Source: UBA1366 sp047602575 (lineage in GTDB: Bacteria > Bacillota > Clostridia > Oscillospirales > Ruminococcaceae). Taken from it: DNA of 64,000 nt. Location: positions 186,001 through 250,000 of the forward strand of contig JASGGY010000001.1 of NCBI GenBank assembly GCA_047602575.1, in the 5' to 3' direction. The notes below the pieces were generated by a model, which saw only the letters and a list, made by a program, of their open reading frames with translations, did no database searches and was not told the origin of the DNA. Every line of letters starts with the position of its first letter. Positions within the stretch are counted from its first letter, which is position 1. The translations under genes and the position numbers were made by a program. Shown here piece after piece: positions 54,783 through 63,544 of the stretch.

Positions 54783-56991
54783 TTATACGCGGATGAAATG
54801 AAGCAGCTTACTCTGGAAATCGCCCCACAGGGCCTGGATGTTCACGCCCGCGTACAGAAGTGCCGCGCCGGACAGCTTGCGCTCCGGTGCGCTTTCCTCG
54901 ATATAGAATGCCTCCGGGTCAAGCCCGCGCAGGTAAAGCCGGCGGGAGCGCTGGTTCGGGCGCGAAAGCACCTGTACGAATTCCACCAGTGCTTCGGACT
55001 TATCCTTTGCCACGAACATCCACGCGTCCCAGTGAAAATCCGCAAAGGGATCGCCGAGGCGGTAATGGTCGCCGGTGCGTACAAGGGCGTTGTATTTGTT
55101 GAACTCCGCGATCTGACCGGGGATCTGGTCGCGCTGCTCCTGCGGGATGCGGGTGACATCCAGCTCATAGCCGAATGTGCCGACCATCGCCACATGGCCG
55201 CGCGTGGTGAACGGCGTGTTTCTGCCGATGATGTGGTTGGGGCAGTCGGACACGTGCGCGCCCATCGCCGAGCAGGGGTAAACAAGAGAGGTGCCGTGCT
55301 GGATCTTCAGCCGTTCCGCCGCGTCGGTGTTGTCGCTTGTCCAGATCTGCGGGCTGTAGAACAGCATACCGGGGTCAAACCGCGCGCCGCCGCCGGAGCA
55401 GTTTTCGAGCAGAAGCTGCGGGTAATCGGTTGTCAGGCGCTCCATGATTTCATAAACGCCCAGCACATAGCGATGCCACAGCTCACGCTGGCGCGACGCG
55501 GGCAGGCAAGCCGAGCCGACCTCGGTCAGCTGGCGGTTCATATCCCACTTCACATATTCGATGTTGGCGCTGTCGAGTATGTTTTTCAGCATGCCGTACA
55601 CATAATCGCGCACGTCTTTTCTCGAATAATCCAGCACGCACTGTTCGCGGCTGAGCGTCAGCGCCCGTCCGGGAATTTGAATCGCCCAGTCCGGATGTGC
55701 GCGGAACAGCTCGCTGTCCGGCGAAACCATCTCCGGCTCAAACCAGATGCCGAATTTCATGCCCAGCGCGTTGACCTGATCGACAAGCTTTTTCAGTCCG
55801 CCCTCGATTTTTTTCTCGTAAACAAACCAGTCGCCCAGCGAGGAATTGTCCGCGTCGCGGCTACCGAACCAGCCGTCGTCCATCACGAGCATCTCAATGC
55901 CGCACTTTGCGGCTTCCTCTGCGATCTGTACGATCTTCTCGGCAGTGAAATTGAAATAGGTCGCCTCCCAGTTGTTGATCAGAATCGGGCGGCGCTTGTC
56001 CTTATAATACCCGCGGATCAGATGCCCGCGGAACAGGTCATGGAAGGTCCGCGACATTGCGCCGATGCCCTGCGCGGAATAAACCTCGAGCACTTCCGGC
56101 GCGGTAAAGGCTTCGCCGGGGGCGAGCTGCCATGCGAAATCAAAGCTGTTGATGCCCATCAGGAAGCGGGTTTTCTTGTACTGCGTGACCTCAGCCTGCG
56201 AGAGGAAGTTGCCGGAGTAGACAAAGGAAAAACCGAATGCTTCGCCGCTGTCCTCGTCGGCGTTGTGCGAAACAAGTGCGGTAAAGGGGTTGTTCTGGTG
56301 GGAGCTTTCGCCACGCATGGAGTCGATGCGCTGCTTGCCGTGGTGCAGGCGGCAGCGCTCGACATGGCGCTCCCGTCCCCACGAGCCGTTGAGGGTGATC
56401 ATGTCAAAGCCGTCGTCATCAAATTCCGTACAGCACGACAGGACGCGCTTCGAGCGTCACGACGTCGCTTCCGACGTTGACCACGCGCACGCTGCGCGCG
56501 ATGACATCCAGCTTGCGGAACGCCGTATACAGCAGCACAACATCAAGCCCTGCGGCCTCGTCGGTCATGGTCAGCTCGAGCGTGTCGGCTTCCTCCTCGC
56601 CGGCAAAGGTCGCGGGCAGACCGTCAAGCTTCGGCTTTCCCGCATAAATGATGTGGGATTTGTAACGCAGGTCGCAGGTCGTCATGCCGTTCTTGTCCTC
56701 AATGCGCAGCGCCGGCTCGCGGTAGTCGCCCGTGCCGAAGCAGGGGTACTCCAGGGGCAGGGAGTCAAGGAATGACGCGCGGTCGCGGTTGTTGGTTTCG
56801 GGGGTGAAGGGGTTTTCGTCAAGCCGGAGCAGACAGGTCAGATCGTCGTCGGGAATTGCTCTGCCATAGTAAACATGGGCGAGATAACCGCCCCAGGTGA
56901 TTTTCATCCGATAGCTTGCGCCCGGCGTGTCAAGCCGGAATGTGCGGCTGGCTTCGTGAAAGGCAATACTCATGGTTTTCCTCCGTAACAT
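54783..56991 (-). CDS. Alpha-galactosidase, GH36 (one frameshift)
   Basis: Removes alpha-1,6-galactose from raffinose-type sugars or galactomannan fragments in the cytoplasm; no signal peptide. The N-terminal sandwich begins MSIAFHEASRTFRLDTPGAS. The barrel shows PILINNWEATYFNF, MLVMDDGWFG, the nucleophile Asp in YVKWDMNR, LLLENCSGGGARFDPGML and the acid/base Asp in WTSDNTDAAERLKIQ. An extra base near 56442 breaks the frame; corrected, the order is LEARLSCCTEFDDDGFDMIT and the protein is 735 residues, the standard size. It feeds galK at 10 kb. It has its own promoter and an AAACGTTT site. Confidence 0.92.
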
Positions 56992-57017
56992 AAAAGTAGT
57001 GTTTGTGCGCTTCTACC

Positions 57018-57072
57018 ATTATAACACATTAAAATTTTCCCGCAAGAAGCCGCAAAAAAAGAAAACGTTTGT
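57018..57072 (-). promoter_or_regulatory. Promoter and operator of the alpha-galactosidase gene
   Basis: On the minus strand TTGCGG (57045-57040), 16 bp, TATAAT (57023-57018). GAAAACGTTT (57061-57070) is an operator-like site about 15 bp upstream of the -35. Confidence 0.6.
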
Positions 57073-57201
57073 GTTTGTATCTTTTTTCTGAATTCTGTCC
57101 GCGCGGGATGCGTCTAAATCAGGCGGACACCCGCATATATATGAATGATAGCGGGCGTGGGTCCGCGCTGTTGTGACGACTTATTAAAAGGATGGTGGCA
57201 G

Positions 57202-57495
57202 ATGACTTATAAAAAACAACCCGCCCCCGAAACGCCCGGCAAGCACAGTCTGGTTCTCGAAAACCGCGCCCGCCTTGTGCTCACCGGTGTGACGGATGTG
57301 GACAATTTCGACGAGAGCGCTGTGATGCTCTATACCCAGCTCGGCGAGCTGACCGTGCGCGGGCGGAATCTGCACATCAACGTGATGAACGTGGAAAGCG
57401 GCGATCTGACCGTCGAGGGCGAAATCTGGTCGCTTGTCTACGGCGACAAAAAACACAGCAAGAAAACCGGCGCGCTGGGCAAGCTGTTCCGGTAG
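57202..57495 (+). CDS. yabP: Sporulation protein YabP
   Basis: Small spore-coat/cortex-related protein of the YabP/YqfC family. The 97 residues read HSLVLENRARLVLTGVTDVD early and LGELTVRGRNLHINVMNVES later, which are the family blocks. First in the conserved yabP-yabQ-divIC-yabR order. AAGGA with GGTGG is upstream of ATG 57202; the earlier ATG at 57145 gives no family-like sequence. Confidence 0.92.
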   Translation: MTYKKQPAPETPGKHSLVLENRARLVLTGVTDVDNFDESAVMLYTQLGELTVRGRNLHINVMNVESGDLTVEGEIWSLVYGDKKHSKKTGALGKLFR

Positions 57496-57519
57496 CGGCG
57501 CGGAAGGGGGGACTGACCG

Positions 57520-58149
57520 ATGGGGTGGATGGAACTGCTCGCGCGCCTTGTGCGGGAAACGCCGCGTCCGGAGGTAACCTTCGGCGTGGCGATGGAAACA
57601 AGGCTGTTCCTGTGGTCGTGCGTGCTGGGCTTTGCGCTGGGGGCGGCATATGACTGCCTGCGTGTGTTCCGGATTCTGATCCCGCAGGGCAAGCGTCTGG
57701 CGGGCAAGCTCGCCGTCGCCGCGCAGGATGTGCTGTTTTTTCTGGCTGGCGGGGCGGGGTATTACCTGTTTGTCAGCGAGCTTGCGTGGGGGCAGCTGCG
57801 CCTGTTTATCTTGGGCGGCATTTTGCTGGGCTTTTTTACCGAGCATTTCACAATCGGCAATCTGCTCACCGGCGCGCTGCGGGCGGTGGTGGGGTGGCTG
57901 TTCAGGAAGCTTTTTTATCCGGTTATGAAGCTGATCACCGCTGCATTCCGGATTTTAAATAACAGGACCGTGAAAATACTATTAAATTTTATGAAAAAGC
58001 AAAAAACTGAGCGAAAACGCTTGAAAGTTGAGAAAAGCATGGTGTATAATAATCACGTATCAAATGATATAACCAAAAAGAGAAAAACAGGCGGGCGCGG
58101 AAACAGAAAAAAACGCAGCTCCGGTAAACAAGCGCGCATCATCGGATGA
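57520..58149 (+). CDS. yabQ: Spore cortex protein YabQ
   Basis: Membrane protein needed for spore cortex formation. 209 residues with about four helices, including LFLWSCVLGFALGAAYDCLR and DVLFFLAGGAGYYLFVSEL, both typical of YabQ. The C-terminus is very basic (KKRKTGGRGNRKKRSSGKQ). GGAAGGGGG precedes the ATG. Follows yabP by 24 nt. Confidence 0.9.
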   Translation: MGWMELLARLVRETPRPEVTFGVAMETRLFLWSCVLGFALGAAYDCLRVFRILIPQGKRLAGKLAVAAQDVLFFLAGGAGYYLFVSELAWGQLRLFILGGILLGFFTEHFTIGNLLTGALRAVVGWLFRKLFYPVMKLITAAFRILNNRTVKILLNFMKKQKTERKRLKVEKSMVYNNHVSNDITKKRKTGGRGNRKKRSSGKQARIIG

Positions 58150-58188
58150 CGGATGGCGCATATGGGAACAAGAAAAGAGGGACCCGGC

Positions 58189-58512
58189 ATGGCAAAGCCC
58201 ACGACCTATTCCGCGGCGCGGAAAAAATCAAGACGCACCTTGACCGGCAGGCTGCTTGTGCTGTCGGTGTCCTTGCTTGTGATTTACGCCGTGGCGACGC
58301 TGATCACCCAACAAAGCCAGATCAAGGACGAGCAGACAAAGACCGCGGCGCTTCAGGCAAAGATCGAAAAGACCCAGCAGCAGAACGACGAGTTCCGCCG
58401 CCTGCTCAGCAGCGAGGACGAGAACGAGTACATCGAACGGATTGCGATAGAACGCCTTGGGTATGCGTATCCCGGCGAACGGCGTTTCTATGTAATAGAA
58501 AGCGGCGAATAA
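58189..58512 (+). CDS. divIC: Cell division protein DivIC/FtsB family
   Basis: Septum-formation protein that joins FtsL and DivIB in the division complex. 107 residues: a basic cytoplasmic start, one membrane helix (LLVLSVSLLVIYAVATLIT), a coiled coil (KTAALQAKIEKTQQQNDEFR) and the family end IERIAIERLGYAYPGERRFY. The ATG at 58189 is 7 nt after GAGGG, which I prefer to the in-frame ATG at 58153. Confidence 0.9.
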   Translation: MAKPTTYSAARKKSRRTLTGRLLVLSVSLLVIYAVATLITQQSQIKDEQTKTAALQAKIEKTQQQNDEFRRLLSSEDENEYIERIAIERLGYAYPGERRFYVIESGE

Positions 58513-58554
58513 CCGCTTCAAGGAAACATAAACAGAGAGGAAATTCAGATTTCT

Positions 58555-59088
58555 ATGCAGCTCGAAGTGGGTAAAATTTACGACGGAAAAGTCACCGGCA
58601 TCACAAAATTCGGGGCGTTTGTTGAACTTGACGCCAAAATCACCGGAATGGTACATATTTCGGAAGTGGCGAACACGTTCGTCAGCGAGATCAAGGATCA
58701 CTTGACCGAGGGACAAGCCGTCAAGGTCAAGGTGCTTGCTGTGAACGACGACGGGAAAATCAGCCTGTCGATCAAAAAAGCCCTCCCGCCGCCGCCGCGC
58801 AGAAACGATGCACCGGGGGCTGGCGCCGCAAGACCCGCTCCGCGTCCGGGCGGCTTCTCAAGACCGCCGCAGACCGGCGCCAGACCGCCGATGGCACCGT
58901 CACAGGGCGGCGGCTTCGGCAACTTTGGAAAGCGCCGCGCACCCGCGCAGTTTGACAAGGAAGCAAGCGGCGACGCATCGTTTGAGGACATGCTCAACCG
59001 CTTCAAGCAAACCAGCGAGGAGAAATTCTCCGACTTAAAGCGCGTGATCGACAACAAGCGCAAGGGCGGCTCAAGGCGCGGAAAATAA
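58555..59088 (+). CDS. yabR: S1 RNA-binding domain protein YabR
   Basis: Single S1 domain (MQLEVGKIYDGKVTGITKFG to SLSIKKALPPP, residues 1-78) followed by a Pro/Gly/Arg-rich flexible tail and a short charged helix FEDMLNRFKQTSEEKFSDLK. Similar proteins (YabR/general stress protein 13) bind RNA or the ribosome. Fourth gene of the yab cluster; AGAGAGGAAA precedes the ATG. Confidence 0.9.
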   Translation: MQLEVGKIYDGKVTGITKFGAFVELDAKITGMVHISEVANTFVSEIKDHLTEGQAVKVKVLAVNDDGKISLSIKKALPPPPRRNDAPGAGAARPAPRPGGFSRPPQTGARPPMAPSQGGGFGNFGKRRAPAQFDKEASGDASFEDMLNRFKQTSEEKFSDLKRVIDNKRKGGSRRGK

Positions 59089-59112
59089 ACCGGATCACCA
59101 ACATACAAACCC

Positions 59113-59155
59113 GAGCCGCGTGCGCCTTTCTATAAGGCAGCAGGGCGGCTCTTTT
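59113..59155 (+). terminator. Intrinsic terminator after yabR
   Basis: GAGCCGC (59113-59119) pairs with GCGGCTC (59145-59151), with an inner CCTT/AAGG pair, followed by TTTT. Confidence 0.8.
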
Positions 59156-59173
59156 GTACGAAAGAGGAACAGT

Positions 59174-59446
59174 ATGCAGAATTTTAAAAGAACCTTTGCG
59201 TTTGTGTTTTTCCTGCTGGCGGGCATTGTGCTGGGCTCGTTCATCAGCTATTTGTGCGAAGGGAAAGCCGGACTTGACTGGCTGGCATGGGGAAAAAGCA
59301 TCGGCGTTCCGACGGACGATCCGTTTGTGCTGGATCTGATGGTGCTGAAAATCTCACTGGGCTGTATGATCAAAGTCACCATCGCACAGATATTCACCAT
59401 CGCGCTGGCGATTTTCGCGTTTGCGAAAACCTGCAAGAGCATTTAG
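59174..59446 (+). CDS. DUF4321 membrane protein
   Basis: 90 residues with two membrane helices, FAFVFFLLAGIVLGSFISYL and VTIAQIFTIALAIFAFAKTC, and a short loop. It matches the small Clostridia family DUF4321 of unknown function. GAGGAACAGT lies before the ATG. It ends 2 nt from the next gene. Confidence 0.8.
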   Translation: MQNFKRTFAFVFFLLAGIVLGSFISYLCEGKAGLDWLAWGKSIGVPTDDPFVLDLMVLKISLGCMIKVTIAQIFTIALAIFAFAKTCKSI

Positions 59447-59448
59447 CG

Positions 59449-60126
59449 ATGCGGAGAATTTTAGCCGTACTTGCCTTGTCGCTTCTGATTATTACCGCGG
59501 GTTGCGGAAAGACGGAGCTTCCGGCCGTTGACGGACAAGCGCTGATCGAACGGGCGCGCGCGCAGTATACAGCACTTGACAGCGCGCAGGTCGTCACCAC
59601 CGATCTGTCGGACAACCACATCGCGCAGAGCTTTACGTTCAAATATGACGAGGTTGGGATGCTGATTTACAGCTATACGATCGCCGCCGACGGCGAAGTA
59701 CGCGCGGAGTACAACAACGGCTTCCTGTGCGAGGTGCTTGAGAACAGCGTTTATACCGTCACCGAAAAGGGCATGGCGGACTTTTCTGCCTATAACCGTG
59801 CTTATCCCCACCGTATGGCGGGTGCGGGGCTGATCGCCTTTGACCGCGCCGCGGTGCTGACATCGTCGCTGAAAACCGAGGGCGAAGTGACGACCGTTAC
59901 GGTGACGTTTGATCCCAGCAAAATCGGGCTGGATGCAATGGCTTACGCAATGGTTTACCGCTTTTCTGCGGACGGCACGCTGATCGATTTTACCTCAGCC
60001 ACCGTCACAAAGACCGATGCGGGCGAGAAAACACTGGCGTTCCGCACGGAAATCAAACAGCGCAACAGCATTACCGCGGTTGAAAATCCCGTAAAACCGC
60101 CGGAAACACCAGCATCTGCGCAGTAA
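59449..60126 (+). CDS. Predicted lipoprotein, unknown function
   Basis: 225 residues. Signal peptide RILAVLALSLLIITAGC with lipobox Cys19. The rest is a beta-rich domain with alternating strands (FTFKYDEVGMLIYSYTIAAD, TVTVTFDPSKIG). The overall shape is like small LppX/LolA-type lipoproteins, but I cannot assign it. A Pro-rich tail (VKPPETPASAQ) ends the protein. It follows the DUF4321 gene directly, so the two are likely co-transcribed. Confidence 0.8.
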   Translation: MRRILAVLALSLLIITAGCGKTELPAVDGQALIERARAQYTALDSAQVVTTDLSDNHIAQSFTFKYDEVGMLIYSYTIAADGEVRAEYNNGFLCEVLENSVYTVTEKGMADFSAYNRAYPHRMAGAGLIAFDRAAVLTSSLKTEGEVTTVTVTFDPSKIGLDAMAYAMVYRFSADGTLIDFTSATVTKTDAGEKTLAFRTEIKQRNSITAVENPVKPPETPASAQ

Positions 60127-60204
60127 TTGTGCAAACTATACAAAATTATTTGGATATTTGCATGATATTTCTCTGCACGAACAGCGGAATAATTTCATTT
60201 TCTC

Positions 60205-60233
60205 TTGTAATCGGGAGAAAATAGTGGTATGAT
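60205..60233 (+). promoter_or_regulatory. Sigma-A promoter for the S10 ribosomal operon
   Basis: TTGTAA (60205-60210), 17 bp, TATGAT (60228-60233). The transcript would carry a leader of about 355 nt. Confidence 0.7.
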
Positions 60234-60239
60234 ATATCT

Positions 60240-60517
60240 TGCGTGACTACCAAGGCACCCTTGCGGTGCCGACTGAATGCGCCAAACGGATGAATTTCCG
60301 CAAGCCGCGTTCGGTTGATATGCGATGAGGCGAAAGGTTGCCGGCGGTATGCCGGGTAATTTTCGCGGAGTATGTCCGATTTAAAACCGGGCGACAGTAA
60401 TACCGAGCACTGTATGTGGCTTATGACCGTGGATGTGACGCGTCTGCGGGGATGTGCAAGATACAATAACGAGTGTTTCCGTCGGTTCCGAAAAACATTG
60501 GTTTTTCGGTATTTTTT
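60240..60517 (+). promoter_or_regulatory. Structured leader with terminator-like hairpin upstream of rpsJ
   Basis: The leader holds the perfect hairpin GGCACC-CTTGC-GGTGCC (60254-60270) and further GC-rich inverted segments such as GCCGGC..GCCGGG near 60340. It ends with CCGAAAAAC-ATTG-GTTTTTCGG (60488-60509) followed by TATTTTTT, a good intrinsic terminator, 80 nt before rpsJ. This is what an attenuation-type ribosomal-protein leader looks like; L4 (rplD) is the usual autoregulator of this operon. The exact class is not recognised. Confidence 0.6.
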
Positions 60518-60597
60518 ATGAAGACGGCAGGGAACACACGGGAGCGTGTAAACGGTGTTAAGCCCCAAGAACCAAAATTTAAGGAGGCGAAAAATAT

Positions 60598-60909
60598 GGC
60601 AGTCAACGAAAGAATCAGAATCAAAATCAAAGGTTATGAACATGCAGTTGTTGATGCCGCCGCAAGCAAAATTGTTGAAGCCGCAAAGCGTAGCGGAGCA
60701 AGGGTTTCAGGACCAATCCCGCTACCAACTGATAAGGAAATTGTAACAGTCTTAAGAGCGGTTCATAAGTACAAGGATAGTCGTGAGCAGTTTGAAATGA
60801 GAACACACAAGAGATTGTTGATGTAATCAGACCGATGCTAAGATAACTCGCTGCTCTCCAGAACCTTAAGGTTCCAGCTGGTGTTGATATCGTGATGGAA
60901 ATCAAGTAA
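60598..60909 (+). CDS. rpsJ: 30S ribosomal protein S10 (indels in the 3' third)
   Basis: S10 of the small subunit, also NusE in antitermination. The start MAVNERIRIKIKGYEHAVVD is clean and the frame is good to FEMRTHKR. After that at least three single-base indels scatter the C-terminus: VDVIRP, then DAK, then LAALQNLKVPAGVDIVMEIK appear in different frames up to TAA at 60909. The summed length (about 103) is normal. AAGGAGG precedes the ATG. Confidence 0.9.
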
Positions 60910-61024
60910 TTTCCTAAAGAGATTGCGTGCAATCTCTCAGCGATGCTCCTTATATAAGTAAGGAGAAGAACGCGCAGGTCATGTTGGGGAATTCCCCTCA
61001 ACCAATAACCATAAGGAGGAAACT

Positions 61025-61660
61025 ATGCAAAAAGGAATCATCGGAAAAAAAATCGGTATGACACATATTTTTGATGAATCGGGAAAAGTAATTCCTGTAA
61101 CAGTCGTTGAAGCTGGTCCATGTGTGGTCGTGCAGAAGAAAACTGTTGAAAATGACGGCTACGAAGCTGTCCAGTTAGGTTACGGCGATATTCGCGCAAA
61201 GCGAGTAAACAAGCCACTGAAAGGTCACTTCGAAAAAGCTGATGTCGCTCTTAAGCAGCACCCTCGAAGGAATTCAGTCTTGCTGACTGCGCTGTAACGT
61301 TGGCGATATCTCTAAAGGCTGATACTTTTGCTGTTGGCGACATCGTTGACGTTAGCGGAACCAGCAAGGGTAAAGGATTCTCGGGGTCAATTAAGCGTCA
61401 CAACTTCTCAAGTCTGAAGGAAACCCATGGTACAGGTCCTGTTCACAGACACGCTGGTTCAATGGGTGCAAATTCCACACCGTCACGTATTTTCAAGGGC
61501 AAGGTAATGCCTGGACATCATGGGTGCTGAAAAGGTCACTGTTCAGAATCTTGATGATCGTTAAGGTTGACGCTGAAAATAATCTTATCGCAGTCAAGGG
61601 CGCAGTTCCAGGTCCTAAGGGCGGAATAGTCATCATTACGATAGTGTTAAGAAGGCTTAA
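61025..61660 (+). CDS. rplC: 50S ribosomal protein L3 (several indels)
   Basis: Large-subunit protein near the peptidyl-transferase centre. MQKGIIGKKIGMTHIFDESG is the classic L3 start. The frame breaks near 61250, is regained for TFAVGDIVDVSGTSKGKGFS and KGKVMPGH, and breaks again before MGAEKVTVQNLD and near the C-terminus (GAVPGPKGG, DSVKKA). The total is about 211 residues, as expected. AAGGAGGAAA precedes the ATG. Multiple errors in an essential gene point to poor consensus. Confidence 0.9.
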
Positions 61661-61677
61661 TGGAAGGAGGAAGTAAT

Positions 61678-62301
61678 ATGCCTAAGGTTGCAGTATTTGA
61701 TATGACTGGCAAGCAGGTTGCAGAAACTGAACTTAGTGATGCTGTTTTCGGAATCAATCCTAATGAGGATGTTATGCACGCGATGGTGGTAAACTATCTC
61801 GCAAATCAGCGTCAGGGTACGCAGTCCACTTTAACCCGTACAGAAGTTAGCGGCGGCGGCAGAAAGCCGTGGAGACAAAAGGGTACAGGTCATGCACGTC
61901 AGGGCTCAATCCGTGCTCCTCAGTGGAAACATGGTGGTATCGCTTTGGGACCCAAGCCCAGAGATTACAGATTCTCCTTGAATAAGAAAGTGAAAAGACT
62001 TGCAATGAAGTCTGCTCTTTCCAGCAAGGTGCTTGACAGCAATCTTGTGATTGTGGACAACATCCAGTTCGACGCGTTCAGCACCAAGAACATGATCGAG
62101 ATGCTCAAGGCACTCAACGTACAGGGTAAAGCACTCATTGTGATGCCGGAATCCGATCTGAAGGTGATCAAGAGCGCTTCCAACATCCCCGGCGTGAAAA
62201 CCGCGCTGGTCAACACCCTGAACGTTTACGACATCCTCAACTATGACAGCTTCGTGGTTGCTGCGGATGCGGTGAAGATGATTGAGGAGGTTTACGCGTA
62301 A
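61678..62301 (+). CDS. rplD: 50S ribosomal protein L4
   Basis: Large-subunit protein lining the exit tunnel; in many bacteria it also represses its own operon by binding the leader RNA. 207 residues, intact. Motifs: GGGRKPWRQKGTGHARQGS and APQWKHGGIALGPKPRDYRF. Base use changes part-way: the first half favours A/T third positions, the second half C/G like the rest of the window. AAGGAGGAAG precedes the ATG. Confidence 0.95.
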   Translation: MPKVAVFDMTGKQVAETELSDAVFGINPNEDVMHAMVVNYLANQRQGTQSTLTRTEVSGGGRKPWRQKGTGHARQGSIRAPQWKHGGIALGPKPRDYRFSLNKKVKRLAMKSALSSKVLDSNLVIVDNIQFDAFSTKNMIEMLKALNVQGKALIVMPESDLKVIKSASNIPGVKTALVNTLNVYDILNYDSFVVAADAVKMIEEVYA

Positions 62302-62599
62302 TGGAAAAGACCGGCTGCAGATGTTATCATCAAGCCCATCATCACAGAGGCTTCGATGGAAGCGCTTCAGGAAGGCAAGTATACCTTCAAAGTCATGAAG
62401 AGCGCAAACAAGATTGAGATCAAAAACGCCGTTGCGGAGCTGTTCGACGTCAAGGTCGAGAAGGTTACCACAATGAACGTAAAGGGCAAATACAAGAGAA
62501 TGGGCAAAACCGGCGGCTAACAAGTCCGACTGGAAAAAAGCCATCGTCGTTCTCAAGCAGGGCGAAAAGCCGATCGAGTTCTTTGAAAACATGATCTAA
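62301..62599 (+). CDS. rplW: 50S ribosomal protein L23 (two indels)
   Basis: Large-subunit protein at the tunnel exit, docking site of SRP and trigger factor. The ATG overlaps the rplD stop (TAATG). Extra bases near 62313 and 62520 shift the frame; corrected, it reads ADVIIKPIITEASMEALQEG, then VEKVTTMNVKGKYKRMGKTGG and KSDWKKAIVVLKQGEKPIEF. 98 residues, normal. Confidence 0.9.
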
Positions 62600-62686
62600 G
62601 CCCCGCCGCCCGACCCGCTTTTCCGGGCGTATGTATGGGGTTCTCTTGAAGAACCTCGCAAAACTTCAACAAGGAGAGATACCGCA

Positions 62687-63520
62687 ATGGCAATTAAAAG
62701 CTATAAGCCCGTAACTGCCGGCAGACGCGGCATGACGGTAACTGATTATCCCGGCCTGTCAAAGGTAGCGCCCGAAAAGAGCCTGCTCAAGCCGATGAAG
62801 AAAAATTCCGGAAGAAACAGCTACGGCAGAATCACTGTCCGCCACAGAGGCGGCGGAAACAAAAGAAAATACCGCGTCATTGACTTCAAGAGAAACAAGC
62901 TCGGCATCAACGCGACGGTTCTGACCCTCGAGTACGATCCCAACCGTTCCGCATTCATCGCGCTTGTTCAGTACGAGGACGGCGAAAAGCGCTATATCCT
63001 CGCTCCCAACGGTCTTTCCGTGGGCGATACGGTGAGAGCCGGCGCAGACGCCGACATCAAGCCCGGCAACGCGCTCGCGCTCGCGAACATCCCCGTGGGT
63101 ACGTTCATCCACAACCTAGAGCTTTATCCCGGCAAGGGCGCACAGCTCGTCCGCGCAGCCGGCAACATGGCACAGCTCATGGGTAAGGAAGGCGCTTATG
63201 CGCTGGTTCGTCTTCCCTCGGGCGAAATGAGAAAAATTGCCATCAACTGCATGGCGACCGTCGGTCAGGTGGGCAACATTGACCACGAGAACGTAAACCT
63301 CGGTAAAGCAGGCCGCCGCCGCCATATGGGCTGGCGTCCGACCGTCAGAGGATCTGTCATGAACCCCTGTGACCACCCGCACGGCGGCGGCGAGGGCAAA
63401 TCGCCCATCGGACGTCCCGGACCGGTTACTCCTTGGGGCAAGCCTACGATGGGCTACAAGACACGTTCCAAGCACAACCGCTCGGATAAGTTCATCGTAA
63501 AACGCAGAAACGGAAAGTAA
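62687..63520 (+). CDS. rplB: 50S ribosomal protein L2
   Basis: Primary rRNA-binding protein at the peptidyl-transferase centre. 277 residues, intact and of normal length. Starts MAIKSYKPVTAGRRGMTVTD; the RNA-binding block RGGGNKRKYRVIDFKR and the C-terminal RGSVMNPCDHPHGGGEGKSP with its conserved His are present. AAGGAGAG before the ATG. Confidence 0.98.
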   Translation: MAIKSYKPVTAGRRGMTVTDYPGLSKVAPEKSLLKPMKKNSGRNSYGRITVRHRGGGNKRKYRVIDFKRNKLGINATVLTLEYDPNRSAFIALVQYEDGEKRYILAPNGLSVGDTVRAGADADIKPGNALALANIPVGTFIHNLELYPGKGAQLVRAAGNMAQLMGKEGAYALVRLPSGEMRKIAINCMATVGQVGNIDHENVNLGKAGRRRHMGWRPTVRGSVMNPCDHPHGGGEGKSPIGRPGPVTPWGKPTMGYKTRSKHNRSDKFIVKRRNGK

Positions 63521-63544
63521 TGCTGAAGGGAGGCAGATGAACAC

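Noticed and set aside
54798..56480. A 560-residue open frame on the plus strand opposite the alpha-galactosidase
   Set aside because: It is the antisense shadow of a high-GC gene: no family motif, no Shine-Dalgarno, and the minus strand encodes a full GH36 enzyme.
60240..60480. RNase P, tmRNA, SRP or 6S RNA in the rpsJ leader
   Set aside because: None of the diagnostic conserved stretches of these RNAs is present; position and terminator fit a ribosomal-operon leader better.
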